64,000 nucleotides of DNA from Halorientalis litorea (GTDB lineage Archaea; Halobacteriota; Halobacteria; Halobacteriales; Haloarculaceae), in assembly GCF_023028225.1 (NCBI RefSeq), contig NZ_CP095482.1, positions 1,302,001-1,366,000 on the forward strand. The letters are read 5' to 3'. Positions within the stretch are counted from its first letter, which is position 1; each line of letters starts with the position of its first letter. Positions 28,186-37,062 of the stretch are shown here, piece by piece. Position numbers and translations under genes: made by a program. Under the pieces are notes generated by a model, which saw nothing but the letters and a program-made list of their open reading frames with translations, was not told where the DNA came from and did no database searches.

Positions 28186-28207
28186 GATAAACCGCGTCAC
28201 GCGATAC
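28186..28207 (+). promoter_or_regulatory. Bipartite motif, site C
   Basis: GATAAACC, six bases (GCGTCA), CGCGATAC, continuing GAAAC. Both halves are identical to site B while the spacer is not, showing that the conserved part is the two half-sites. It lies 65-86 nt before the DUF5783-like gene. Confidence 0.55.
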
Positions 28208-28271
28208 GAAACCGCCGCAGCGTCGGCAGGGGACCGTCCGACTTTTGTCCGCAGTGGCCAACTAATGCGTA

Positions 28272-28592
28272 ATGAGCGACTTCGACCCCGAGCAGTTCGA
28301 GGACAAGTACGCCAACTACTTCCCGGAACTCCAGCGGGCCTACAAGAGTGCCTTCGAGACGATGAACGACCGCTACGACTCCGAACTCGTCCACGCCATC
28401 GACCAGTTCGTCCTCAACGAGTCCGAACCGTTCTACGAGGGCGACGGGCAGTTCCGCGTCGAGTTGCCCGAGAACCCCTACGACCGGTTACAGGGCGTCG
28501 TCGTCGCCGAGGAGAAGTTCGAGGAACTCATGGACCGCTACGAGGACGAGTTGGAGGCGGAGTTGCAGTCGGTGTTCGGGTTCGAGGCGTGA
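28272..28592 (+). CDS. Haloarchaeal small protein (DUF5783-like)
   Basis: The 106-residue acidic protein begins MSDFDPEQFEDKYANYFPELQRAYKSAFETMNDRYDSELVHAIDQFVLNESEPFYEG and matches, from memory, a family found throughout haloarchaea (DUF5783). It is mainly helical with no Cys and no catalytic motif. It lies just upstream of the NifU-like gene in the same direction, separated by 85 nt. Confidence 0.75.
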   Translation: MSDFDPEQFEDKYANYFPELQRAYKSAFETMNDRYDSELVHAIDQFVLNESEPFYEGDGQFRVELPENPYDRLQGVVVAEEKFEELMDRYEDELEAELQSVFGFEA

Positions 28593-28642
28593 CCGGCGAC
28601 GTAACGACTGACAGTTACGCGACCCGAACTTGTGAGTCCAAA

Positions 28643-28651
28643 GGTCTAAGC
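28643..28651 (+). promoter_or_regulatory. TATA-like element of the NifU-like gene
   Basis: AGGTCTAAGCAGG lies about 31 nt before the ATG at 28678. The spacing fits a haloarchaeal TATA box; the sequence is only moderately AT-rich. Confidence 0.35.
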
Positions 28652-28677
28652 AGGACGACCACGTATCCGATAGTACC

Positions 28678-29052
28678 ATGAGCACCGAAACCGAGGACGG
28701 CGGCGACGAACTCCGCGAGCAGGTAGGCAACTTCCTGCGTCGGAACTTCCCGCAGATTGAAATGCACGGCGGCAGTGCGGCGATTCAGGACCTCGACCGC
28801 GAGACGGGCGAAGTGTCCATCCAACTGGGTGGCGCGTGTTCCGGTTGCGGCATCTCCCCGATGACCATCCAAGCCATCAAGACGCGGATGGTCGACGAGA
28901 TACCCGAAATCGAAAAGGTCCACGCCAACACGGGCGGCGACACGGGCGGCAGCGAAGGGATGTCCGGCGGCAGCATGAGTCCCTCCTTCCCCGGCCACGA
29001 AAGCAGCAGTGGCGACGCGGACGACGACGAAGGCCCCGAAGCCCCGTTCTGA
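28678..29052 (+). CDS. NifU C-terminal-domain iron-sulfur carrier (NfuA-like)
   Basis: The 124-residue product has a NifU C-terminal domain: ELREQVGNFLRRNFPQIEMHGGSAAIQDLDRETGEVSIQLGGACSGCGISPMTIQAIKTRMVDEIPEIEKV, with C54-x2-C57 that would bridge a 4Fe-4S cluster between two subunits. It probably transfers clusters to client proteins. The last 45 residues are Gly/Ser/Asp-rich and likely disordered. SufS is encoded 25 kb away in this window, not adjacent. Confidence 0.92.
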   Translation: MSTETEDGGDELREQVGNFLRRNFPQIEMHGGSAAIQDLDRETGEVSIQLGGACSGCGISPMTIQAIKTRMVDEIPEIEKVHANTGGDTGGSEGMSGGSMSPSFPGHESSSGDADDDEGPEAPF

Positions 29053-29065
29053 GGTCACCCTCTCT

Positions 29066-29076
29066 CGGTTTTTCTC
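29066..29076 (+). terminator. Oligo-T terminator after the NifU-like gene
   Basis: CTCTCGGTTTTTCTCG, T5 about 17 nt after the stop. Confidence 0.4.
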
Positions 29077-29142
29077 GCAGATGGAGTGGACACTCCCCCG
29101 AAAGCAGGGTCTTTAACCCGGTGGACTTCGGGGGGTAGCGTA

Positions 29143-30675
29143 ATGAGTACCACCGAGGCGTCGAACGTCCTGTTCGTCGTGTTGGACACGGTTCGCAAGG
29201 ACCACCTCTCGGTCTACGGGTACGACCGGGAGACGACGCCCGCGCTCGCCGACTTCGCCGCGGAGGCGACGACGTACGAGCAGGCTGTCGCGCCGGCACC
29301 GTGGACCCTCCCGGTCCACGCCTCGCTGTTCACCGGCCTCTACCCGAGCGAACACGGCGCGACACAGGAGAACCCCTATCTGGAGGGGGCGACCACCCTC
29401 GCCGAGTCGCTGTCGGCGTCGGGCTACCGGACGGCCTGTTACTCCTCGAACGCGTGGATTACCCCCTACACCCACCTCACCGACGGGTTCGACGAGCAGG
29501 ACAACTTCTTCCAGATAATGCCCGGCGACCTGCTCTCGGGGCCGCTGGCGACGGCGTGGAAGACGATGAACGACAACGACCGTCTCCGCAGCGTCGCGGA
29601 TTGGCTCGTGAAGATGGGCAACAAGGCCCACGAGTATCTGGCGTCGGGCGAGGGTGGCGACACGAAGACGCCCGCCGTCATCGACCGGACCCGGGAGTTC
29701 GTCGCCGACGCCGCCAGCGACGACGACCCTTTCTTCGCGTTCATCAACCTGATGGACGCCCACCTGCCCTACCACCCGCCCGAGGAGTACCGCGAGGAGT
29801 TCGCGCCGGGCGTCGACTCCACGGCAGTCTGTCAGAACTCCAAGGATTTCAACTGCGGCGCGCGATCGATAGACGACGAGGAGTGGGACGACATTCGGGG
29901 GCTGTACGATGCCGAGATACGGCACATGGACGACCAACTGAGTCGGCTGTTCGGCTGGCTCAAGTCCCGCGAGTTGTGGGACGACACGCTGGTCGTCGTC
30001 TGTGCCGACCACGGCGAACTCCACGGCGAACACGACCTGTACGGCCACGAGTTCTGCATCTACGACCCGCTGGTGAACGTCCCGCTCATGGTCAAACACC
30101 CCGACGTGGAGGGCGGCGCGCGCGACGAGGGGACGACGGTCGAACTGCTCGACCTCTATCACACCGTCTTGGACCACGCGGGCGTCGACGCGAGCGACGG
30201 CGGCGTCGACCTCGACCCGGCGCGGTCGTTGCTCGCCGACACCCACCGCGATTTCTCGGCCAGCGACGCGACGCTCGGCGACGACGCCATCGACCGCGGA
30301 CAGTACGGGTTCGTCGAGTACCACCAGCCGGTCGTCGAACTCCGACAGCTAGAGGGGAAAGCCAGCGACGCGGGCATCGAACTCGACACGAACTCGCGGT
30401 TCTACTCGCGGATGCGTGCGGCCCGCCGCCCCGACGCCAAGTACATCCGCAACGAACGCATCCCGGACGAGGGATATCGCCTCGACGAGGACGCCGGCGA
30501 GACTGCGAACCGAGCCGGCGACGGGGACGAGGCGGTCGAAGCGACCGAGCGGGCACTGTCGGCATTCGAGGAGGGCGTCGGCGGCGAGTGGCGCGCCGTC
30601 GACGACGAGGACGTGCTCTCGGACATGGGTGGCGAGGCGAAAGACAGGCTCCGCGACTTGGGGTACATCGACTGA
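29143..30675 (+). CDS. Sulfatase-like (alkaline phosphatase superfamily) hydrolase with Thr at the nucleophile position
   Basis: The 510-residue protein has the sulfatase/phosphatase fold: VLFVVLDTVRKDHLSVYGYDRETTPALADFA with metal-binding Asp15, and a second metal cluster in VVVCADHGELHGEHDLYGHE. At the place of the sulfatase C/S-x-P-x-R motif the sequence is PWTLPVHASLFTGLYPSEHG, so T55 replaces the formylglycine precursor and H59 the Arg. Thr is the nucleophile in phosphoethanolamine transferases, so phosphate-ester chemistry is as likely as sulfate hydrolysis. No signal peptide. It is followed 1 nt later by a flippase-like membrane protein gene. Confidence 0.88.
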   Translation: MSTTEASNVLFVVLDTVRKDHLSVYGYDRETTPALADFAAEATTYEQAVAPAPWTLPVHASLFTGLYPSEHGATQENPYLEGATTLAESLSASGYRTACYSSNAWITPYTHLTDGFDEQDNFFQIMPGDLLSGPLATAWKTMNDNDRLRSVADWLVKMGNKAHEYLASGEGGDTKTPAVIDRTREFVADAASDDDPFFAFINLMDAHLPYHPPEEYREEFAPGVDSTAVCQNSKDFNCGARSIDDEEWDDIRGLYDAEIRHMDDQLSRLFGWLKSRELWDDTLVVVCADHGELHGEHDLYGHEFCIYDPLVNVPLMVKHPDVEGGARDEGTTVELLDLYHTVLDHAGVDASDGGVDLDPARSLLADTHRDFSASDATLGDDAIDRGQYGFVEYHQPVVELRQLEGKASDAGIELDTNSRFYSRMRAARRPDAKYIRNERIPDEGYRLDEDAGETANRAGDGDEAVEATERALSAFEEGVGGEWRAVDDEDVLSDMGGEAKDRLRDLGYID

Positions 30676-30676
30676 C

Positions 30677-31705
30677 GTGACCGACACAGACCGGTCGCTG
30701 GTGGCGTTCGTGGACCGCCGGACGCTCGCCCAAATCCTCCTCGGCTTCGTCGTCGCCGGCGTCGTCCTCGTCCTCTTTGCCGTCGGTATCGGGACGGAGA
30801 ACCTCGCGGCCGTGTTCTCCGACGCCGAGTACCGCTGGCTGGTACTGGGCTGTCTCTCGACGGCCCTCTGTCTCGTGGCGTGGGGGAAGGCGTGGCACGT
30901 CGTCCTCGGCGTGGCTGGTATCGAGGAGTCGTTCCGCCGACTCGTCGGGACGTACTTCGCGGCGACGTTCGCCAACTACGTCACGCCGCTGGGACAGGCG
31001 GGGGGCGAGCCGTTCATCGCGTACGTCCTCTCGCGGGACACCGAGGCCAGTTACGAGGAGAGCCTCGCCAGCGTCGTCACGGCCGACCTGCTGAACCTCT
31101 TTCCGTTCTTCAGCTTCGCGGCCGTCGGCATGGGGTGGCTGCTCTGGGACGCCTCGCTCCCGGCGGCGGCCCGCCCGCTGGCGATGGGACTACTCGCGCT
31201 GGCCGTCGGCGTTCCCGCCGTCACGGTGGCCGGCTGGCGGTTCCGCGAGCGACTCTCGTCGGGCTTCCTCCGCGTCGTCGCGCCCGTGGTCCGCCGTCTC
31301 CCGCGAGCCACCCTCGCCGGGGTCCGGGAGCGACTCGCCGACCTCGGTAGTGCCTTCGACCGCATCGCCAGCGAACCGCGGGCACTGGTGCGGGCTCTCG
31401 CGTTCTCGTATCTCGGCTGGGTCTTCTTCGCGCTCCCGCTGTACTTCGCCGGGCAGACCATCGACCTGCCCATCGGGCTGTTGCTCGTCCTGTTCATCGT
31501 CCCGGCGAGTACCGTCGCCGGCATCGTCCCCTCGCCCGGTGGACTGGGGGGTGTCGAGGCGGCACTGGTCGCCTTGCTCGTCGCGCTGACGGCGTTCACC
31601 GCCGCCGAAGCCTACGCCGTCGCGCTGGTCTACCGCGTCGCGAGTTACTGGTTCGCCATCGCCGCGGGCGGCATCGCGACGTTGTACGTCATCCGGCGGT
31701 CGTGA
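30677..31705 (+). CDS. Flippase-like integral membrane protein (UPF0104 / LPG synthase TM region family)
   Basis: The 342-residue product has about eight membrane helices and family signatures GTYFAATFANYVTPLGQAGGEPFIAYVLSR (conserved N-x-x-x-P-x-G...GGE) and VPSPGGLGGVEAALVALLVA near the C-terminus. Members include the membrane part of lysylphosphatidylglycerol synthase and archaeal AglD, all tied to lipid-linked substrates. It starts with GTG 1 nt after the sulfatase-like stop, so the two are co-transcribed and may act on the same lipid or glycan at the membrane. Confidence 0.88.
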   Translation: MTDTDRSLVAFVDRRTLAQILLGFVVAGVVLVLFAVGIGTENLAAVFSDAEYRWLVLGCLSTALCLVAWGKAWHVVLGVAGIEESFRRLVGTYFAATFANYVTPLGQAGGEPFIAYVLSRDTEASYEESLASVVTADLLNLFPFFSFAAVGMGWLLWDASLPAAARPLAMGLLALAVGVPAVTVAGWRFRERLSSGFLRVVAPVVRRLPRATLAGVRERLADLGSAFDRIASEPRALVRALAFSYLGWVFFALPLYFAGQTIDLPIGLLLVLFIVPASTVAGIVPSPGGLGGVEAALVALLVALTAFTAAEAYAVALVYRVASYWFAIAAGGIATLYVIRRS

Positions 31706-31750
31706 GCGCGTTCCGGCGGGTATTAGTCACGCCGGACCCGGAGTCGAGAC

Positions 31751-32278
31751 ATGACCAACCAGGAACTCATCGACGCGCTCCGGGCCGCAGACGCCGTGAA
31801 GTTCGGCGAGTTCGAGCTCTCACACGGGGGCACGTCGGACTACTACGTCGACAAGTACGTCTTCGAGACGGACCCCCACTGTCTGGACCTCATCGCCGAC
31901 GCGTTCGCCGAGCGCGTCGGTGACGCGACGCTCGCCGGTGTCGCGTTGGGGGCCGTCCCGCTGGTAGCCGTCACGAGCGTCGAAACCGGCCAGCCCTACG
32001 TCATCGCCCGCAAACAGGCGAAGGAGTACGGCACCGGGAACCGCATCGAGGGCGAGTTGGTCGAGGGCGAGGAAGTCGTCGTGCTGGAGGACATCGCCAC
32101 GACCGGCCAGAGTGCCGTCGACGCCGTCGAAGCCCTGCGGGCGGCGGGCGCGACGGTGAACCGCGTGCTGGTCGTCGTGGACAGGCAGGAGGGGGCGAGC
32201 GAGCGACTGGCCGACCACGACATCGAGTTGGAATCGCTGTTGACCGCCGCGGACCTGCTGGCGGACGCCGAAGACTGA
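31751..32278 (+). CDS. pyrE: Orotate phosphoribosyltransferase
   Basis: Makes orotidine 5'-phosphate from orotate and PRPP in pyrimidine synthesis. The 175-residue protein has [61 protein letters not shown] and the PRPP-binding motif [22 protein letters not shown]. It is the short archaeal form without an OMP decarboxylase fusion. No other pyr gene is adjacent. Confidence 0.96.
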   Translation: MTNQELIDALRAADAVKFGEFELSHGGTSDYYVDKYVFETDPHCLDLIADAFAERVGDATLAGVALGAVPLVAVTSVETGQPYVIARKQAKEYGTGNRIEGELVEGEEVVVLEDIATTGQSAVDAVEALRAAGATVNRVLVVVDRQEGASERLADHDIELESLLTAADLLADAED

Positions 32279-32299
32279 CCGTCCTTTGGGTAACGGAGG

Positions 32300-32320
32300 C
32301 TGTGTGACACGCGCACACAG
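32300..32320. promoter_or_regulatory. 7-bp inverted repeat between pyrE and the glutaredoxin-like gene
   Basis: CTGTGTG, seven bases, CACACAG. It lies 22 nt after the pyrE stop and 40 nt before the next ATG, so it could be a terminator stem or an operator. No T-run follows it. Confidence 0.35.
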
Positions 32321-32359
32321 TCAGAACGCTCATACCGTCGGAGAGTCTACAGCACGCCG

Positions 32360-32608
32360 ATGCCGAATCTCGAACTCTACGAGCTAGAGGGCTGTCCGTA
32401 CTGCGCGAAAGTGACGAAGAAACTCGACGAACTCGGACTCGACTACGAGTCACACATGGTGCCCCGGAGCCACAGCGAACGCACCGAGGTCGAGGCCGTC
32501 AGCGGGCAAACCGGCGTGCCCGTCCTCGTCGACCCGGACCACGACGTCGAGGGAATGCCCGAGAGCGACGACATCGTCGCCTACCTCGAAGAGACGTACG
32601 GAAACTGA
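32360..32608 (+). CDS. Glutaredoxin-like / GST N-terminal thioredoxin-fold protein
   Basis: The 82-residue protein has the thioredoxin-fold start LELYELEGCPYCAKVTKKLDELGLDYE with a dithiol C12-P-Y-C15 and the cis-Pro loop QTGVPVLVD, then ESDDIVAYLEETYG. It fits the glutaredoxin/GST-N family. Haloarchaea use gamma-glutamylcysteine rather than glutathione, so its natural partner thiol is probably different. Confidence 0.9.
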   Translation: MPNLELYELEGCPYCAKVTKKLDELGLDYESHMVPRSHSERTEVEAVSGQTGVPVLVDPDHDVEGMPESDDIVAYLEETYGN

Positions 32609-32665
32609 TTCTGCCGGCGGCGGCCCCACACAGCCACTGTTGTTAGATACAACGAAAGACCCGGC

Positions 32666-32673
32666 AAATTTAA
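32666..32673 (+). promoter_or_regulatory. TATA box of the CBS gene
   Basis: AAATTTAA lies about 28 nt before the ATG at 32698. Spacing and sequence are textbook for a haloarchaeal leaderless promoter. Confidence 0.65.
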
Positions 32674-32697
32674 CCCCCGCGGGGACCGTGTGCCGGT

Positions 32698-33126
32698 ATG
32701 ACAGAGACCCACGTATCCGACGTGATGGAGAAGGCTGTCCGGTCGGGGCCGAGTAGCGTCCCGGTCACGGCGGCAGTCACGGAGTTCACTCGTCACGATA
32801 TCGGGTCGATCGTGGCCGTCGATGAGGAGACGGGAGACTTGAAGGGTATCGTGACGAAGTCGGACATCTTCGAGGTCGTCAGCGAAGGGGCCGACCTCTC
32901 GGCGGTGGCACTGAGCGACATCATGTCGACGCCAGTCGTGACGATAGCGAGCGACGAGTCGGTCGTGACCGCAGCCGAGCGGATGAAGGCGCACTCGGTC
33001 CGACGGCTCCCGGTCGTCGAGAACGGTGACCTCGTCGGTGTCGTGACGACGAAAGACCTCACACACCACATCCCGGAACTAGTCGACGACGGACGGCCTC
33101 GACACGAGGCGCGCAACGACGGCTAG
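32698..33126 (+). CDS. CBS-domain pair protein
   Basis: The 142-residue protein consists of two CBS domains (about 8-65 and 75-135): [41 protein letters not shown] and [34 protein letters not shown]. Such pairs form a Bateman module binding adenosine nucleotides or SAM. No effector domain is attached, so it probably regulates another protein in trans. Its TAG stop shares a CTAG with the stop of the convergent HTH gene. Confidence 0.93.
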   Translation: MTETHVSDVMEKAVRSGPSSVPVTAAVTEFTRHDIGSIVAVDEETGDLKGIVTKSDIFEVVSEGADLSAVALSDIMSTPVVTIASDESVVTAAERMKAHSVRRLPVVENGDLVGVVTTKDLTHHIPELVDDGRPRHEARNDG

Positions 33127-34088
33127 GCAGGGTTCGGTTCGTCGGCCCGCTCTTTGATGAGGTCCTTGAGGTCCTCGACATCGGAGACGCGCTCTATCTC
33201 CTCGCGTTCGATGATAGCGGTGCCGTCGACCGATTCGCGCGGCGCGCGGTCGACGACGTAGATGGACGTGGTCTCGGTGACGTGCCCCACCGAGGACATG
33301 ATGCGGGCGCGCTTTTCGGCCGTCTCGGTGAACTCGGAGTGGCCGGTGAGCATCCGCGACTCGCGGCGTTCGTCCTCGCTGATGGTGCGGAAGGGGGCGC
33401 GTTCGGTCGGGTGGACATCGAAACCGACGCGCGTGAGGACGGCGACGACCGGTTCGTCCTCGGGTTCGGGGTCGGGGTCCTCCGGCGTCGGTTCGTCGTC
33501 GTGGACGGCGTCGTCGTCGTCCAGTACGTCGACCGGCGCGGTCAGCGGTGCCTCGAAGAGGTCCTCGAGTTGCGCGGCGACTTCGACGGAGGCGTCCATC
33601 CCGTCCTCGTACTTCGAGACGGTACGTCGGGAGACGCCGAGTTCCTGCGCGAGGCGGCCGAGCGACCAGTCGCGGTCCTGGCGCACGTCGGCCAGTATCT
33701 CGCTGTCGATGTTGACGTACAGGCCGCCGGGCGCGGCGTAGATGAGCGGCGGCACCTCCTCGACGAACAGGTCCATCGCGGTGTCGGGCGAGAGGACCGG
33801 CACGCCGTGGCGGAAGTAGACGACGCCGGGTTTGAGTTCCTCGTCGCGGGTTCTGAGTCCCACGACCAGCGGCGTCGCCTCCAGATACTCGCCGAGGCGG
33901 CGCATCTCGGCACCCGTCGCGGCGTTGAAGGCGTCGATATTCCCGAGTATCTTCAACAGGACGGTGTCCTCGCCGCGCCGCGCGGCGACGTCGAAACTCT
34001 TGGGGCGAATCGCACACCGGTCGCTCACGAGAAACCCCGCGTCCCGCATCATCGCGGTGACGTTGCCGACCAGTGCGGATCGTGACAT
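33123..34088 (-). CDS. HTH (XRE-like) transcriptional regulator, archaeal MJ1545-type family
   Basis: The 321-residue protein has an N-terminal alpha/beta domain (1-125) resembling a restriction-endonuclease-like fold ([26 protein letters not shown]), then a Cro/XRE helix-turn-helix (about 130-185: [31 protein letters not shown]), an acidic linker and a C-terminal domain (about 225-320). This is the architecture of the conserved archaeal HTH family typified by MJ1545. Targets unknown. The start at 34088 ([10 protein letters not shown]) puts a TATA-like TTTTATACG about 27 nt upstream on the minus strand. Confidence 0.85.
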   Translation of the reverse strand: MSRSALVGNVTAMMRDAGFLVSDRCAIRPKSFDVAARRGEDTVLLKILGNIDAFNAATGAEMRRLGEYLEATPLVVGLRTRDEELKPGVVYFRHGVPVLSPDTAMDLFVEEVPPLIYAAPGGLYVNIDSEILADVRQDRDWSLGRLAQELGVSRRTVSKYEDGMDASVEVAAQLEDLFEAPLTAPVDVLDDDDAVHDDEPTPEDPDPEPEDEPVVAVLTRVGFDVHPTERAPFRTISEDERRESRMLTGHSEFTETAEKRARIMSSVGHVTETTSIYVVDRAPRESVDGTAIIEREEIERVSDVEDLKDLIKERADEPNPA

Positions 34089-34111
34089 CAGGGAGGATAT
34101 AGCCGTTCCTC

Positions 34112-34122
34112 GTATAAAACGT
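34112..34122 (-). promoter_or_regulatory. TATA box of the HTH regulator gene
   Basis: Minus strand CGTTTTATACG lies 24-34 nt before the ATG at 34088. The opposite (plus) direction has its own AT patch GATTCATATACG (about 34178-34190) for tiaS. Confidence 0.55.
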
Positions 34123-34235
34123 TTCTGACGGCCGGGAGGGGCCACGTCGGGCGGTTTCCGGTATCGGCCGGCGGTAGATTCATATACGACGACCGGCCCG
34201 AAACGCGTTACTGGGGGGGTCGCCAACCGCCAGCC

Positions 34236-35543
34236 GTGACCATCGTCGGACTGGACGACACCGACTCCCGCACGCGAGGGATGTGTACCACCTACGCCGC
34301 CGCCCTGCTGGCAGCGCGCGTCCGCGAGGCGGGCGGGTCGGTGTCGCGCCGCCTCCTCGTTCGCCTGAACCCCGCCGTCGAACACAAGACACGGGGGAAC
34401 GCCGCGCTGGCAGTCCACTGTGACCTCCCGGCGGACCGCACCTTCGCGCTCGCCACCGACCTCGTAGAGAGGCTGGCCGAGCGCGCGGACGAGCGCACCA
34501 ACCCCGGCGTCGTCGTCACCGACGACGCGCTCGGCGACGACCCCGAGTGGGTCCGGTCGGTGTCCCGGCGCGCCGTCCGCGAGTACCTCGACCGCGAGGC
34601 TGTCCGGCAGTCCCTCGACGACGGTGGTTATCGCCACCGCGGCTGGGGGACCGGACAGGGACTCGTCGGCGCGACGGCCGCCGCCGGCGCGTGGGCAGGC
34701 ATGGGCGAACGCGCACCCCCGGACTGGCCGACCGATTGGACCTACGAGTGCATCACGTACCGCGAGCGCGACCGCTGGGGCACGACCCGCGACGTGGACC
34801 GTGATGCGGTGTTCGCCGTCGCCGAGGCGTTCTACCCAGCCATCTGGGACACCGTGGACCGGGGCGAGGGCGACGCCGTCTGCGTCCCGAACACGCCCGG
34901 CCCGGTCCTCCACGGGATTCGCGGCGACGACGCCGAGACGGTGCAGGAGGCGGCCCGCGCCATCGAGAGCGAAACCGTCGAGCGACGCGCCCTGTTCGTC
35001 ACGAACCAAGGGACCGACGCCCACCTCGGGCGCGCTCCCCCCGCGGACGTGACCGACGGCCGGGCCTACCGACTGTCCGGCGAGGTGGTCGGGCCGCCGG
35101 AGACACGCGAGGGCGGCCACGTGTTCGTGTCGCTGGGGTTCCCCGAGGCCGACCGCACCGAGTCGCTCCCGTGCGTGGCCTTCGAGCCGACCAAGCGGTT
35201 CCGCGAGCGGGTGCGCGCGCTCCGGGTCGGCGACAGAGTGACCGTCTGCGGCGAGGTGAGCGACGGAACGCTCAAGTTAGAGAAGTTCGCCGTGCGGGAG
35301 TTGCGGACGACCGAACCGGCGACGCCCGACTGCCCGGACTGTGGCCGGTCGATGGAGAGTGCGGGAGCAGACGCAGGCTATCGCTGTCGGGACTGCGGGA
35401 CGAGCGCGGACGGTAAAGTCGCGGTGCCAGTCGAACGCGAACTCGAACGTGGGTGGTACGAAGTGCCGCCCTGTGCCCGCCGCCACGTCGCCAAACCGCT
35501 CGTCAGGGGCGGGTTCGACGCGCCGACACACCCGGAACGCTGA
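34236..35543 (+). CDS. tiaS: tRNA(Ile2) 2-agmatinylcytidine synthetase TiaS
   Basis: TiaS joins agmatine to C34 of tRNA-Ile(CAU) so that it reads AUA, an essential archaeal function. The 435-residue product starts [21 protein letters not shown], the family signature with the autophosphorylated ATP-binding region, has [19 protein letters not shown] and [19 protein letters not shown], an OB-fold (about 280-350), and a C-terminal zinc ribbon (CPDCGRSM...YRCRDCG). Starts with GTG. Confidence 0.95.
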   Translation: MTIVGLDDTDSRTRGMCTTYAAALLAARVREAGGSVSRRLLVRLNPAVEHKTRGNAALAVHCDLPADRTFALATDLVERLAERADERTNPGVVVTDDALGDDPEWVRSVSRRAVREYLDREAVRQSLDDGGYRHRGWGTGQGLVGATAAAGAWAGMGERAPPDWPTDWTYECITYRERDRWGTTRDVDRDAVFAVAEAFYPAIWDTVDRGEGDAVCVPNTPGPVLHGIRGDDAETVQEAARAIESETVERRALFVTNQGTDAHLGRAPPADVTDGRAYRLSGEVVGPPETREGGHVFVSLGFPEADRTESLPCVAFEPTKRFRERVRALRVGDRVTVCGEVSDGTLKLEKFAVRELRTTEPATPDCPDCGRSMESAGADAGYRCRDCGTSADGKVAVPVERELERGWYEVPPCARRHVAKPLVRGGFDAPTHPER

Positions 35544-35594
35544 GGGCCGGGGCTGGTCGCTCGCGTTCGGCACGAGTGGAGGAGAGACGCGTCG

Positions 35595-37001
35595 TCAGTC
35601 GCCGAACGGGCCGCCACCGCCGCCCATGCCGCCCATTCCGCCGGGGCCGCCGGGGCCGCCACCCTGTTGCATCTTCTGCATCATCCGCTCCATGTCGGCG
35701 TCGCCCATCCCTTGGAACTGATCGAGCGTCTTCGACATCATGCGGTGCTGTTCGAGCAGTTCCCGGATGCGGTCCTCGGGTTTGCCCGAGCCTCTGGCGA
35801 TGCGTTTCATGCGACTCTGCCCGATGGAGCGGGGGTTCTCTAGCTCCTCGTCGGTCATCGAGTCCATGATGACCTCGAAGTCCCGCATCCGGTCTTTGGT
35901 CACGTCCATCGCGTTGTCGGGCAGTTGGTCCATCAGGCCGCCGCCCATCCCCGGAATCATGTCCATCACTTGGTCGAGCGGCCCCATCTTGTCCATCGCG
36001 GACATCTGGTGGCGCATGTCCCGCAGGGTGAACTGCCCCTCCATCATCTGCTCGGGGTCCCAGTCTTCCTCGTCTTCGGTCTCCTCCATCGCGCGCTCGA
36101 CGCGCTCGGTGAGCTGTTTGAGGTCGCCCATCCCGAGCAGTCGGGAGATGAAGCCCGACGGCTCGAACCGCTCGATGTCCTTGACCGTCTCGCCCGTCCC
36201 GAGGAACGCGATGGAGGACCCCGTCTCGTTGACCGCCGCGAGCGCGCCGCCACCTTTCGCCGTCCCGTCGAGTTTCGTGATGGCGACGCCATCGATACCG
36301 ATGGAGTCCTCGAACTCACGGGCCTGGTCCTTCGCGGACTGACCCATCGCGGCGTCGATGACCAGCAGGTTCCGGTCGGGGTCAACGGCGTCGTCGATGC
36401 GCTCTATCTGGTCGATGAGTTCCTCGTTGAGACCGTCACGACCGGCCGTGTCGACGATGCGCACGTCGGCGTCGGCCGTCGCCGCCAGTCCCTCCTCGGC
36501 GATGGTCACCGGGTTGTCCTCGTCCGGGTCGCCGTAGAAGTCCACCTCGGCGTTGTCGGCCATCTGCTTGGCCTGGTCGTAGGCACCGGGGCGGTCGGTG
36601 TCGGTCTGGATGACCGCCGGGCGCAGGCCCTTCTTCGAGAACCACCACGCCATCTTCGCGGCTGTGGTGGTCTTCCCGGACCCGTACAGCCCCGCGAGCA
36701 GGATAGTCTGTGGTTCCAGCGGGAGTTCCGTCGACTCGCCGATGAGACCGACTAGCTCCTCGTAGACGACGCGCAACACCCAGTCACGGGCGGACGTGCT
36801 CTCGGGCGGTTCCTCCTCTAGAGCCCGCGTCTCGATGGAGTCGGACAACTCCATCACCAGTTCCGTGTCTACGTCGGCCTGCAACAGCGACCGCTGTATC
36901 TCCTTGACGACGTTCTCGACGTCTTCCTCGTCGATGCGGGTCTTCCCCCTGAGGTCGTCCAGCGTCCCCCGAAGCGAACTCCCGAGATTGTCGAGTACCA
37001 T
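35595..37001 (-). CDS. srp54: Signal recognition particle GTPase SRP54
   Basis: Binds signal sequences and 7S RNA and docks ribosomes to FtsY. The 468-residue protein has the N domain (1-95), the G domain with GLYGSGKTT (about 104-112), DTAGRDG and [11 protein letters not shown], and a Met-rich M domain (about 300-468) with [15 protein letters not shown] and [19 protein letters not shown]; it ends in a Gly/Met-rich tail. A minus-strand TATA-like GGCTTTACC about 33 nt before the ATG suggests its own promoter in the 61-nt gap after ftsY. Confidence 0.97.
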   Translation of the reverse strand: MVLDNLGSSLRGTLDDLRGKTRIDEEDVENVVKEIQRSLLQADVDTELVMELSDSIETRALEEEPPESTSARDWVLRVVYEELVGLIGESTELPLEPQTILLAGLYGSGKTTTAAKMAWWFSKKGLRPAVIQTDTDRPGAYDQAKQMADNAEVDFYGDPDEDNPVTIAEEGLAATADADVRIVDTAGRDGLNEELIDQIERIDDAVDPDRNLLVIDAAMGQSAKDQAREFEDSIGIDGVAITKLDGTAKGGGALAAVNETGSSIAFLGTGETVKDIERFEPSGFISRLLGMGDLKQLTERVERAMEETEDEEDWDPEQMMEGQFTLRDMRHQMSAMDKMGPLDQVMDMIPGMGGGLMDQLPDNAMDVTKDRMRDFEVIMDSMTDEELENPRSIGQSRMKRIARGSGKPEDRIRELLEQHRMMSKTLDQFQGMGDADMERMMQKMQQGGGPGGPGGMGGMGGGGGPFGD

Positions 37002-37062
37002 AGTCAGTTACCCGAGATAGACCACGGAGGCGGTAAAGCCTTTTTCTGTGACCCGCGGCCGG

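Noticed and set aside
33123-35120. 665-codon minus-strand extension of the HTH regulator
   Set aside because: The part beyond 34088 is antisense to tiaS and lacks conservation; the true start has its own TATA box.
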